Assembly: GCF_014644495.1 (NCBI RefSeq)
Contig: NZ_BMKU01000002.1
Location: 186,001-250,000 of the forward strand
Length of the DNA stretch: 64,000 nucleotides
DNA from: Pseudarthrobacter polychromogenes
GTDB lineage: Bacteria > Actinomycetota > Actinomycetes > Actinomycetales > Micrococcaceae
Reading direction: 5' to 3'
Shown here: piece by piece, positions 43,783-51,624 of the stretch
Layout of the letters: every line of letters begins with the position of its first letter
Position numbering within the stretch: position 1 is the stretch's first letter
Program-made: the position numbers and the translations under genes
The notes under the pieces: model-generated
Told to the model about the DNA's origin: nothing
Databases searched by the model: none
What the model saw: the letters and a program-made list of their open reading frames with translations, nothing else

Positions 43783-44409
43783 TCACCCCTCGGACATGAG
43801 CTCCGGGTCCCTTTTGAGGCCGGTCAGGCCGTTCCAGGCGAGGTTGACCAGGTGCGCGGCGACGGTGTGTTTGTCCGGCTGGCGGCTGTCCTGCCACCAT
43901 TGGCCGGTCATGGCCACCATTCCCACGAGCATCTGGGCGTACATGGCGCCGTCCTCGCCGCTGAGGCCACGGCGGGAGAATTCGTCGGAGAGGATGTGCT
44001 CAACGCGGGCGGTGACGTGGGAGAGCAAGGTGGAGAAGGCGCCCTCAGGCTGCGACGGCGGTGCGTCCCGCATCAGGATCCGGAACCCTTCCGTGCGGTC
44101 CTCGATGTAGGTCAGCAGTGCGAGGGCGGCCCGTTCTACCAGGACCCTCGGTTTTGCCTCCTCGGTCAGCGCGGCGTTAATGGCGTCGAGGAGGAGCCGG
44201 AACTCGTGGTCCACCACCTGGGTGTACAGGCCTTCCTTGGAACCGAAGTGCTCGTAGATCACCGGCTTGGACACCCCGGCGCACGCCGCGATTTCCTCGA
44301 TGGTGGTCCCGTCAAGGCCCCTGGCGGCGAAAAGTCCGCGTCCGACGTCGATCAGCTGGCTCCGCCGCTGCAGGCCGGTCATGCGTGTCCGCGGAGGGTT
44401 GTTGCTCAC
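43783..44409 (-). CDS. TetR/AcrR family transcriptional regulator
   Basis: A 208-residue TetR-type repressor: the N-terminal helix-turn-helix GTTIEEIAACAGVSKPVIYEHFGSKEGLYTQVVDHEF (about 33-69) is textbook, followed by a helical ligand domain with no recognisable specificity. GTG 44409 is placed 6 nt after CATGAT, a near -10 hexamer, and gives MSNNPPRTRMTG; GTG 44427 would add six residues. It separates ABC-F from tRNA-Gln, on the opposite strand to its neighbours, and shares no obvious target. In mycobacteria a TetR gene lies at the same place near glmU, so it may be ancestral. Confidence 0.9.
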   Translation of the reverse strand: MSNNPPRTRMTGLQRRSQLIDVGRGLFAARGLDGTTIEEIAACAGVSKPVIYEHFGSKEGLYTQVVDHEFRLLLDAINAALTEEAKPRVLVERAALALLTYIEDRTEGFRILMRDAPPSQPEGAFSTLLSHVTARVEHILSDEFSRRGLSGEDGAMYAQMLVGMVAMTGQWWQDSRQPDKHTVAAHLVNLAWNGLTGLKRDPELMSEG

Positions 44410-44575
44410 ATTTCCATCATGCACCACCGGTCACGGGCATGACTGCAGCGCGACGGCGGGCACACCGTGGGACGCAAAACGGGAGGGCCAGGCCGGCGGG
44501 ACCGTCCCGTGTCGCGCAGCGCCTCTAACCCGTGGCAAAATAACTACTTGTGCCCGGCCGCGCGCCACGGCACGG

Positions 44576-44647
44576 TCCGCTCTGGTGTAATGGCAGCACC
44601 CCGGCCTTTGGAGCCGTGGAGTATAGGTTCGAATCCTATGGGCGGAA
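44576..44647 (+). tRNA. tRNA-Gln (anticodon TTG)
   Basis: A 72-nt cloverleaf. Acceptor arms TCCGCTC and GGGCGGA pair (one T-G), the anticodon loop is CTTTGGA with TTG at 44608-44610, the T arm is TATAGGTTCGAATCCTATG with the invariant TTCGAAT, and the discriminator is A at 44647. CCA is not encoded. A tRNA-Gln next to glmU is conserved in Actinobacteria. No other tRNA is seen in the window. Confidence 0.95.
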
Positions 44648-44669
44648 CTGCTGCGCGTGGAGCGTTCAG

Positions 44670-44675
44670 TAGGAT
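44670..44675 (+). promoter_or_regulatory. -10 element of glmU-prs
   Basis: TAGGAT about 72 nt upstream of the glmU GTG, leaving a leader of about 65 nt that ends in AAGGAG. Confidence 0.4.
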
Positions 44676-44747
44676 GACATTCGGTGCCGCCCGCACTTCG
44701 GCCGGTCACCGTCAGCGCCAGCGTAACCAAGCAAGGAGAGCCCGTAC

Positions 44748-46232
44748 GTGATCCCCGAGAACACCGGCCCGGCCGCAGTAATCGTCCTGGCGGCAGGCGC
44801 CGGTACCCGGATGAAGTCGCGTACCCCCAAGATTTTGCATGAGATCGGCGGCAGGTCCATGGTGGGCCATGCACTGCTGGCGGCCCGCAGCGTCAACCCC
44901 CGCCAGCTGGCCATCGTGGTCCGCCATGAACGCGACCTGGTGGCACGCCACCTCGCGGACGTGGATCCGGCGGCCGTGATCGTGGACCAGGACGACATCC
45001 CGGGCACCGGCCGTGCCGTGGAAGTCGCCCTCCAGGCCCTCGACGCCGACCAGCACCTGACGGGCACCGTGGTGGTGACCTACGGTGACGTGCCGCTGCT
45101 CTCCGGTGAACTGCTTGCGGAACTCGTGGCCACCCACGAGCGCGAGTCCAACGCCGTAACCGTGCTGACCGCCGTCCTGGACGACGCCACCGGATACGGA
45201 AGGATCCTCCGCGGGGAGGATGGAACGGTCACCGGCATCCGGGAGCACAAGGACTCCTCAGAGGCAGAGCGTCTCATCCGGGAGGTCAATTCCGGCATTT
45301 ACGCCTTCGACGCAGCAGTGCTCCGCGACGCCCTGGCCCACGTGACCACGGATAATTCACAGGGCGAAAAGTACCTGACAGACGTGCTGGGCCTGGCCCG
45401 GCAGGCGGGCGGCCGGGTTGCCGCCGTCGTCACTGCGGACCGCTGGCAGGTGGAGGGCGCCAACGACCGCGTCCAGCTCTCCGCCCTTGGCGCCGAGCTG
45501 AACCGCCGCACCGTGGAGGCCTGGATGCGTTCCGGCGTCACGGTCGTGGACCCCGCCACCACCTGGATCGACTCATCGGTGACCCTGGACGAGGATGTCC
45601 GCATCCTTCCCAACACGCAGCTTCACGGCGCCACCACCGTGGCGAGGGACGCCGTCGTCGGACCTGATACCACCCTGACGGACGTCACCATCGGCGAGGG
45701 CGCCACGGTGACCCGTACCCATGGTTCCGGGGCTGTCATCGGCGCCCGGGCCGCCGTCGGGCCCTTCACCTACCTTCGCCCCGGCACGGTGCTGGGTGAG
45801 ACCGGCAAGATCGGCGCCTTCTACGAAACCAAGAATGTGACCATCGGCCGCGGCTCCAAGCTGTCGCACCTCGGATACGCCGGTGACGCCGAAATCGGCG
45901 AGGACACCAACATCGGCTGCGGAAACATCACGGCCAATTACGACGGCGAGAAGAAGCACCGCACGGTCATCGGCTCGGGCGTCCGCACGGGTTCCAACAC
46001 AGTCTTCGTTGCCCCGGTCACCGTGGGGGACGGCGCCTACAGCGGCGCCGGCGCGGTGATCCGCAAGGACGTGCCCGCGGGAGCGCTCGTGCTGACCGTT
46101 GCGGCGCAGCGCAACACCGAGGGGTGGGTGGCGGCGAACCGCCCCGGAACCCGCTCCGCTGAACTGGCCCAGGCAGCCACCAAAGATTCCTCAAGTACCC
46201 CGGCATCTACAGAAGAGGGCAACCAACCATGA
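44748..46232 (+). CDS. glmU: Bifunctional GlcN-1-P acetyltransferase / GlcNAc-1-P uridyltransferase
   Basis: Makes UDP-GlcNAc, the precursor of peptidoglycan and wall polymers, in two steps. The 494-residue protein has the N-terminal uridyltransferase fold with LAAGAGTRMKSRTPK (about 14-28), HEIGGRSMVGHAL and TYGDVPLLS (about 110-118), and a C-terminal left-handed beta-helix (about 265-470) with the acetyl-CoA/acceptor segment YETKNVTIGRGSKLSHLGYAGDAEIG. GTG start with AAGGAG 9 nt upstream. Overlaps prs by 4 nt, a conserved actinobacterial operon. Confidence 0.97.
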   Translation: MIPENTGPAAVIVLAAGAGTRMKSRTPKILHEIGGRSMVGHALLAARSVNPRQLAIVVRHERDLVARHLADVDPAAVIVDQDDIPGTGRAVEVALQALDADQHLTGTVVVTYGDVPLLSGELLAELVATHERESNAVTVLTAVLDDATGYGRILRGEDGTVTGIREHKDSSEAERLIREVNSGIYAFDAAVLRDALAHVTTDNSQGEKYLTDVLGLARQAGGRVAAVVTADRWQVEGANDRVQLSALGAELNRRTVEAWMRSGVTVVDPATTWIDSSVTLDEDVRILPNTQLHGATTVARDAVVGPDTTLTDVTIGEGATVTRTHGSGAVIGARAAVGPFTYLRPGTVLGETGKIGAFYETKNVTIGRGSKLSHLGYAGDAEIGEDTNIGCGNITANYDGEKKHRTVIGSGVRTGSNTVFVAPVTVGDGAYSGAGAVIRKDVPAGALVLTVAAQRNTEGWVAANRPGTRSAELAQAATKDSSSTPASTEEGNQP

Positions 46233-47209
46233 GCGAAATTACGGCGCGCGGCGAAAAGAAGCTGGTACTCGCCACCGGGCGGGCCCACCCCGAGCTGGCC
46301 CGGGAAATCGCCAAGGAACTGGGTACCGAGCTGCTGCCGGTGGACGCGTACGACTTCGCCAACGGCGAGATCTACGTTCGCGCCGGCGAGAGTGTCCGCG
46401 GCACCGATGCCTTTGTCATCCAGGCCCACCCGGCACCGCTGAACAACTGGCTGATGGAACAGCTGATCATGATCGATTCGCTGAAGCGCGCCTCCGCCAA
46501 GCGCATCACGGTGGTCTCGCCGTTCTATCCCTACGCCCGCCAGGACAAGAAGGGGCGCGGCCGCGAACCCATCTCCGCCCGGCTGGTTGCGGACCTGTAC
46601 AAGACGGCAGGCGCGGACCGCATCATGAGCGTGGACCTGCACACCTCGCAGATCCAGGGCTTCTTCGACGGCCCGGTGGACCACCTCATGGCCATCCCGC
46701 TGCTCGCCGACTACATCCGCACCCGGGTGGACGCCGAGAACGTCACCGTTGTCTCCCCGGACACCGGACGCGTCCGGGTGGCGGAGCAGTGGGCAGAGCG
46801 GCTGGGCGGCGCACCGCTCGCGTTCGTGCATAAGATGCGAGACCTCACCGTGCCCAACCAGGCCGTTTCCAAGACGGTGGTGGGCCAGATCGAGGGCCGC
46901 ACCTGCGTCCTGATCGACGACATGATCGACACCGGCGGAACCATTTCCGGTGCCGTCCAGGTGCTGAAGAACGCCGGTGCCAAGGATGTCATCATCGCGG
47001 CCACCCACGCGGTCTTCTCCGATCCCGCCGCCAAGCGCCTCTCGGAGTCGGGCGCCCGCGAGGTAGTGGTCACCAACACCCTTCCGCTCACCGGATCCCA
47101 GCGGTTCCCCCAGCTGACCGTGCTCTCCATCGCGCCGTTGATCGCCCGGGCCGTTCGTGAGGTCTTCGACGACGGCTCGGTCACCAGCCTCTTCGACGGC
47201 AACGCCTAA
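46229..47209 (+). CDS. prs: Ribose-phosphate diphosphokinase (PRPP synthetase)
   Basis: Makes PRPP from ribose-5-phosphate and ATP for purine, pyrimidine, NAD, His and Trp synthesis and, in Actinobacteria, decaprenyl-phospho-arabinose-type glycans. The 326-residue protein has the PRPP-binding VLIDDMIDTGGT (227-238), the metal-binding SVDLHTSQIQGFF (about 134-146), and ASAKRITVVSPFYPYARQDKKGRGREPISARL (about 87-118). The ATG overlaps the glmU stop by 4 nt. The pairing with glmU ties two sugar-nucleotide precursor steps to one transcript. Confidence 0.97.
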   Translation: MSEITARGEKKLVLATGRAHPELAREIAKELGTELLPVDAYDFANGEIYVRAGESVRGTDAFVIQAHPAPLNNWLMEQLIMIDSLKRASAKRITVVSPFYPYARQDKKGRGREPISARLVADLYKTAGADRIMSVDLHTSQIQGFFDGPVDHLMAIPLLADYIRTRVDAENVTVVSPDTGRVRVAEQWAERLGGAPLAFVHKMRDLTVPNQAVSKTVVGQIEGRTCVLIDDMIDTGGTISGAVQVLKNAGAKDVIIAATHAVFSDPAAKRLSESGAREVVVTNTLPLTGSQRFPQLTVLSIAPLIARAVREVFDDGSVTSLFDGNA

Positions 47210-47248
47210 GGCAGGCCCGCCGCGGCGCCGGTCCCGTTTTCAGTAAAC

Positions 47249-47305
47249 GTGACCGGCGCTGGTAGGCTTGTCAGCGATACCTTGGCGAGGGAGAGCGCCG
47301 GTCAC
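47249..47305. repeat. 12-bp perfect inverted repeat flanking the rplY -10 element
   Basis: GTGACCGGCGCT at 47249-47260 and its complement at 47294-47305; one bulged G allows three further pairs. The loop contains the TAGGCT -10 (47263-47268) and the expected transcription start. Because the start falls inside, only DNA or a longer read-through RNA from prs could form the full structure. Confidence 0.6.
47263..47268 (+). promoter_or_regulatory. -10 element of rplY with 180-nt leader
   Basis: TAGGCT; the predicted leader (about 47275-47453) is long for this window and contains hairpins GGAG/CTCC (about 47320-47334) and AGGTC/GACCT (about 47397-47412). It ends in AAGGAG 6 nt before the ATG. L25 binds 5S rRNA, so autoregulation through the leader is conceivable. 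Confidence 0.4.
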
Positions 47306-47453
47306 CGTTCACGGTCACCGGAGTGCAGGTCTCCGTTATCGACTGGGTCTGAATCTCCCTTCGAAGATGGGCATGGCTCCGGCCGCCTGGCGTTGAAGGT
47401 CGCGACAGACCTCCGCCCTTGCTGAACACCGTTTAGTTTTCAAGGAGATTTCC

Positions 47454-48062
47454 ATGTCTGAGCAGAAGCTCGCAGCAGAAGTACGCACCGAATTCGGCAA
47501 GGGCTACGCCCGCCGCGCGCGGATGGCCAACCTCATCCCCGCTGTCATCTACGGCCACGGCGCAGACCCCATCCACATCACCCTGCCGGCGAAGGCCACC
47601 ACCCTGGCTGTCCGCACCGCCAACGCCCTGCTGTCCCTGGACATCAACGGTGAAGGCCACCTGGCCCTGGTGAAGGACGTCCAGCGCGATCCCATCAAGC
47701 AGATCATCGAGCACATCGACCTCCTGACCGTCCGCCAGGGCGAAAAGGTCACGGTTGACGTTGCCGTCCACGTTTCCGGCGAAACCGCACCCGGCACCGT
47801 GCACAACCTCGAGCTCACCGTCGTGTCCCTCGAGGCCGAAGCCACCCACCTGCCGGAGTCCGTTGAGGTCAGCATCGAAGGCCGCGCAGCCGGCGAGCAC
47901 ATCCACGCTTCCGACCTGGTGCTGCCGAAGGGCTCCGTTCTGCTCACCGACCCCGAGGCTCTCGTGGTGAACATCTCGGAAGCTATCGAGATCGCCGAAG
48001 AAGAAGCCGGCGAGGGCACCGAAGAGGCTACTGCAGTCTCCGAGGAAGCAGCAGCCGAGTAA
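47454..48062 (+). CDS. rplY: 50S ribosomal protein L25 (Ctc form)
   Basis: Binds loop E of 5S rRNA in the central protuberance. The 202-residue protein is the long Ctc form: an N-terminal L25 domain (about 1-92; EVRTEFGKGYARRARMANLIPAVIYGHG) and a C-terminal TL5-like beta domain (about 100-185), ending in a Glu/Ala-rich acidic tail. In Bacillus the Ctc form is a general-stress protein. Conserved order prs-rplY-pth. ATG preceded by AAGGAG 6 nt upstream. Confidence 0.96.
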   Translation: MSEQKLAAEVRTEFGKGYARRARMANLIPAVIYGHGADPIHITLPAKATTLAVRTANALLSLDINGEGHLALVKDVQRDPIKQIIEHIDLLTVRQGEKVTVDVAVHVSGETAPGTVHNLELTVVSLEAEATHLPESVEVSIEGRAAGEHIHASDLVLPKGSVLLTDPEALVVNISEAIEIAEEEAGEGTEEATAVSEEAAAE

Positions 48063-48079
48063 TCAGCCGCGTTCCCCGC

Positions 48080-48112
48080 CAGTGGCCGGATCCCTGTGGG
48101 GGTCCGGCCACT
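48080..48112 (+). terminator. Terminator of rplY
   Basis: CAGTGGCCGGATCCC pairs with GGGGTCCGGCCACTG (one G-T), loop of about 4 nt; the tail is weak (GCATGTCT). Confidence 0.7.
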
Positions 48113-48161
48113 GGCATGTCTAGTGCCCTTCACCGGTGCCGGGCGCGGCAAACCCCCACCC

Positions 48162-48167
48162 TAGGAT
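48162..48167 (+). promoter_or_regulatory. -10 element of pth (leaderless)
   Basis: TAGGAT, 6 nt upstream of the pth ATG. Confidence 0.55.
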
Positions 48168-48173
48168 TGATTC

Positions 48174-48764
48174 ATGACTGATACCTGGCTCATCATTGGC
48201 CTCGGAAACCCGGGAGCGCAGTACCAAGGCAACAGGCACAATGTTGGCCAGATGGTGCTCGACGAACTCGCCGGCCGGATGGGTGCCGGTTTCAAGAGCC
48301 ACAAGGCCCGCGCCCAGGTGCTCGAAGGACGCCTGGGCATTGGCGGACCACGCGTGGTGCTGGCAAAACCGATGAGCTACATGAATGTTTCCGGCGGCCC
48401 TGCCGCCGCGCTGGCGAACTTCTATGGCATTGCCCCTGACCATGTGGTGGCAGTCCATGACGAAATCGACATTCCGTTTAATACGGTAAAGCTCAAGATC
48501 GGCGGGGGAGAGGGCGGCCACAACGGGCTGCGGGACATCTCCAAGGCCTTGGCCACCAAGGACTACCTCCGCGTCAGGGTAGGGGTGGGGCGGCCGCCCG
48601 GGCGCATGGAAACGGCCGACTATGTCCTGCGTGACTTCGGCACTGCCGAGCTCAAGGAACTCCCCTTCCTACTGGACGAAGCAGCGGACGCAGTGGAGAT
48701 CCTGGTCCGTGATGGCCTGACCGCGGCGCAGCAGAAGTTCCACCCCGCGAAGTCCGAACGCTAG
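48174..48764 (+). CDS. pth: Peptidyl-tRNA hydrolase
   Basis: Releases peptides from peptidyl-tRNA that drops off stalled ribosomes, recycling tRNA. The 196-residue protein has the Pth hallmark IIGLGNPGAQYQGNRHNVG (7-25) with catalytic His22, KPMSYMNVSGG (about 64-74) and DEIDIPFNTVKLKIGGGEGGHNGLRDI (about 96-122). ATG 48174 is fixed by the TAGGAT-N6 promoter. It follows rplY, as in mycobacteria, but here two LuxR regulators separate it from mfd. Confidence 0.97.
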   Translation: MTDTWLIIGLGNPGAQYQGNRHNVGQMVLDELAGRMGAGFKSHKARAQVLEGRLGIGGPRVVLAKPMSYMNVSGGPAAALANFYGIAPDHVVAVHDEIDIPFNTVKLKIGGGEGGHNGLRDISKALATKDYLRVRVGVGRPPGRMETADYVLRDFGTAELKELPFLLDEAADAVEILVRDGLTAAQQKFHPAKSER

Positions 48765-48817
48765 CAACATGAAAACTTAAAGGCCCTTTGCCCTGTCTCG
48801 TTGTCTGTGCACCGGGG

Positions 48818-48823
48818 TAGTCT
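48818..48823 (+). promoter_or_regulatory. -10 element of the first LuxR regulator
   Basis: TAGTCT, 7 nt before an in-frame ATG (48831). The region up to the better-supported ATG 48888 has poor coding character, so an untranslated leader of about 57 nt is favoured; a leaderless start at 48831 remains possible. Confidence 0.4.
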
Positions 48824-48850
48824 TCTTCCTATGCGGGGGAGCAATGGGGC

Positions 48851-48875
48851 TACATCCCGCTATCGCGGGGATGTA
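48851..48875 (+). other. Stem-loop in the leader of the first LuxR regulator
   Basis: TACATCCCGC pairs with GCGGGGATGTA around a 4-nt centre, with one bulged G. It ends right at the GGGGA ribosome-binding site of the ATG at 48888, so folding could limit translation. No known riboswitch was recognised. Confidence 0.5.
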
Positions 48876-48887
48876 GGGGAAAAGTTC

Positions 48888-51623
48888 ATGTCAATCGAGC
48901 CACTCAGCTGGGGACGTGGGTCAACACCCCACGACGTTGGGCTGAACAGGGATGCCTCCGGCAAGCGGGAGGGTCAGCTGTGGTCTGCCCCTGCCCGGGG
49001 CGCAAACCTCGAATCGGTCCGCACGGCCCTCACCAGCGCCGATTCCCTCGGCGTGGTGATCACCGGGGGACGCGGCGTGGGGAAGTCCTCGCTGGCCCGG
49101 GCAGCGGTCATGGACCTGGGCCCGGACGTGTGGTCGCTGCAACTCCGCAGCGGTCCGGCCGGTTCCAGCACGCCGTACGGCTGCCTTTCCTTCCTCCTCG
49201 CACGGCTTCCGCAGGCCTACATGGGCTCTCCCACGGCAATACTGCGCGGCATCACCTCCCTGATCCGCAGCGATGCGGCCGGCCGCCCCTGCGTGATCAC
49301 CCTGGACACCTGCGGAAGCATTGACGAGATGAGCGCGGGGGTACTGCTGAACGTACTCCTGACCGGCACGGCGAAGATCATTGCCGTGGCGCCCAAGATC
49401 AGTGACCTGCCGGCGGACTTCCACTGGCTGCTGACGGACCGGCGCCTCGCTGAAGTCCGGCTCAGCAACCTCAACGAGCTGCAGACCCGCCAGGTCCTGT
49501 TGTCCCTCCTCGGCCACCGGGTGTCGGCATCCCTGGTGGGCACCTACCACCACATGGTGGGCGGCAACCCGCTGTTGCTGAAGGCGCTCGTCACCGAACA
49601 GCAGCTGTCCGGGAACCTCGTCCTGTCCGACTCCGTCTGGACGCTGCGGGACAAAGTGGTGCTCGATGGCGCGGCCAGCCTCGACGACATCGTCCGCTCC
49701 CGCTGGTCCAGGGAGACGCCCGAAACCCGGGAAGTCATCGAGATGCTGTCCTGCGCGCGCCGGGTGGAACTCTCAAGGCTTACTGCCATCTACAGCGCCG
49801 AAGTTGTGGCGGACATGGAAGACGGCGGGTTGCTGGAGATCGACGCCTCAGACCACCGCTGGGTGTCGTTGCGCGAAAAGTACATTGGGGATGTGGTTCG
49901 CACCTGGCTGAGCATAGCCCGGCGCAGGGAGCTGCGGAGCGTGCTCCTGGGCGGCACGGAACCCGATCCTGGCGGGATGACGGTTGAGGAACTGATGGCT
50001 TTCGCCGCCTGGACCCACGAGTGCGAGGCGGACCTGAGTCCCGCCCTTGCACTCGCGGCTGCCGACGCTGCCGTCCAGCTGTTCGACCCACGGTTCGCCC
50101 TGACCTACGCGGAGATGCTTCGCCGGACGGACAGGGAATGGGTGGCCGGCCAGCGCCAGAAAGCCGCCGCCTACCTCCAGCTGGACATGCCCGTCCAGGC
50201 CATGGCCGCACTTGATGACATCTCGCAGCCTGAGCTTGACGGCCTCGATGTTGAGGAGTACTCCCACGTCATAGCCGCCAAGTCACACGTCATGATGTGG
50301 CTTCCGGAAGCAGCTGCCAAGGTGCCGGACCTGCTTGCCAAAGCCCGGCAGCGCCTTGAGCAGGCGCCGAGCCGCACGGCGTGGCCTGAGCCTGCTGCTG
50401 CGGCGGCCAACCGCGTCGCACTGAGCGAGTTCGAATACCGGGCCTTCGTGGGCGACTACGCCGCCATCATCCCGGCCCTTGAAAAAGCCTCGGATCCGGC
50501 TGTGAATCCGGATACCGGGCACCGTATGAATGCAGCCATCCTGCTGATGACCGCGCTGGCCATGACAGGGCGTGAAATGGATGCGCTCAGCGTCATGCGG
50601 CAGCTGGGAGGCCAGATCAGTGACGCCTCCCATATCGTCGGCCTGCGCGAACGGTACACCAAGGAGGCCTATCTGGTGCTGCTGACCGCGGGGCAGTGGC
50701 GGCGGTGCATCGACCTCCTGGGTCCGCAGGCCACGGACGAACCGCACAGCCTTCCCTTCCGGAGCGCCGCGACGGAGCTTGCGGCCGGCATCGCCTATGT
50801 CTATTCGGGCCGTGGCGCCGCTGCCTTGGACCCCCTGATCTCCGCGGCAGCACAGCTGGAGCTCCAACCTGTCCAGGCGGCACTCCGCTGCGCCTACGCA
50901 GCCATTGCACTGGCCCATGCCCAGACCGGCAATGCCGCGCAGGCACGCAAATACCTGGGCAAACTTCAGAGGACGTCCGGAAACTCCAGCTTCATTGCCG
51001 GGAGCATGGCGGAATTCTGCGCCCTTGTGGCGGGCCGCTGGCTGGGCGATCCCGACGCCGTTGCCGGGCTCAAGCAGTCCGCCCGCAGGGACATGGAGGC
51101 AGGGCGCTTCACCCTGGCCGGGATCAACCTTCTCGCGGCCACCGTGAACGGCAGTGACGCGGACTTCCGCCTGCTGGAGGAGATTGCGGGCCACCGCCAG
51201 GGTCCGCTGGCAGAGATCTCCCGGCTGATCGCCGTCGGCACCAGGACCAAGGACGCCAAGACCCTCCTCGCGGGCGGCGAGCTTGCCGCCACCCTGGAGC
51301 TGGATGCCGTGGAAGCAAGGTGCATGGCCCTCGCCGTGGATTTCGCACGCCAGGACGGCGACTCGCTCACGGCACGGACAGCCCAGGCCCGGCTCGATAT
51401 CCTGGCTGCCACCGTGGCCAACCTTCCCATCGTGCCCAGCAGCGGAAGCCCGCTGCTGACCAGCCGGGAACGCCAGATTGCCCGGCTGGCAGGACGCGGC
51501 GCTTCGAACCGTGACATCGCCCTGGAGATGGGCGTCTCAGTCCGCACCGTGGAAGGCCACCTCTACCAGGTCTTCACCAAACTCGGCGTTACTTCCAGGG
51601 GTGATCTGACTGGACTCGTCTAA
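48888..51623 (+). CDS. Large STAND-type LuxR-family transcriptional regulator (LAL), copy 1
   Basis: A 911-residue regulator of the MalT/LAL kind. The N-terminal ATPase has Walker A GGRGVGKSS (60-68) and a Walker B-like CVITLDT, a middle of about 500 residues is Ala/Leu-rich and helical (TPR-like), and the C terminus (about 856-911) is a LuxR HTH with SRERQIARLAGRGASNRDIA and VRTVEGHL. Such proteins switch on target genes on binding an inducer and ATP; inducer and targets are unknown. ATG 48888 has GGGGA 8 nt upstream. It lies 1 nt before copy 2 and is surely co-transcribed. Confidence 0.9.
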   Translation: MSIEPLSWGRGSTPHDVGLNRDASGKREGQLWSAPARGANLESVRTALTSADSLGVVITGGRGVGKSSLARAAVMDLGPDVWSLQLRSGPAGSSTPYGCLSFLLARLPQAYMGSPTAILRGITSLIRSDAAGRPCVITLDTCGSIDEMSAGVLLNVLLTGTAKIIAVAPKISDLPADFHWLLTDRRLAEVRLSNLNELQTRQVLLSLLGHRVSASLVGTYHHMVGGNPLLLKALVTEQQLSGNLVLSDSVWTLRDKVVLDGAASLDDIVRSRWSRETPETREVIEMLSCARRVELSRLTAIYSAEVVADMEDGGLLEIDASDHRWVSLREKYIGDVVRTWLSIARRRELRSVLLGGTEPDPGGMTVEELMAFAAWTHECEADLSPALALAAADAAVQLFDPRFALTYAEMLRRTDREWVAGQRQKAAAYLQLDMPVQAMAALDDISQPELDGLDVEEYSHVIAAKSHVMMWLPEAAAKVPDLLAKARQRLEQAPSRTAWPEPAAAAANRVALSEFEYRAFVGDYAAIIPALEKASDPAVNPDTGHRMNAAILLMTALAMTGREMDALSVMRQLGGQISDASHIVGLRERYTKEAYLVLLTAGQWRRCIDLLGPQATDEPHSLPFRSAATELAAGIAYVYSGRGAAALDPLISAAAQLELQPVQAALRCAYAAIALAHAQTGNAAQARKYLGKLQRTSGNSSFIAGSMAEFCALVAGRWLGDPDAVAGLKQSARRDMEAGRFTLAGINLLAATVNGSDADFRLLEEIAGHRQGPLAEISRLIAVGTRTKDAKTLLAGGELAATLELDAVEARCMALAVDFARQDGDSLTARTAQARLDILAATVANLPIVPSSGSPLLTSRERQIARLAGRGASNRDIALEMGVSVRTVEGHLYQVFTKLGVTSRGDLTGLV

Positions 51624-51624
51624 C

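Noticed and set aside
43694..43900. A 68-codon minus-strand ORF overlapping the TetR 3' end
   Set aside because: Its first part is a shadow of the TetR gene; only the last 23 codons look coding, so it is reported as a remnant, not a gene.
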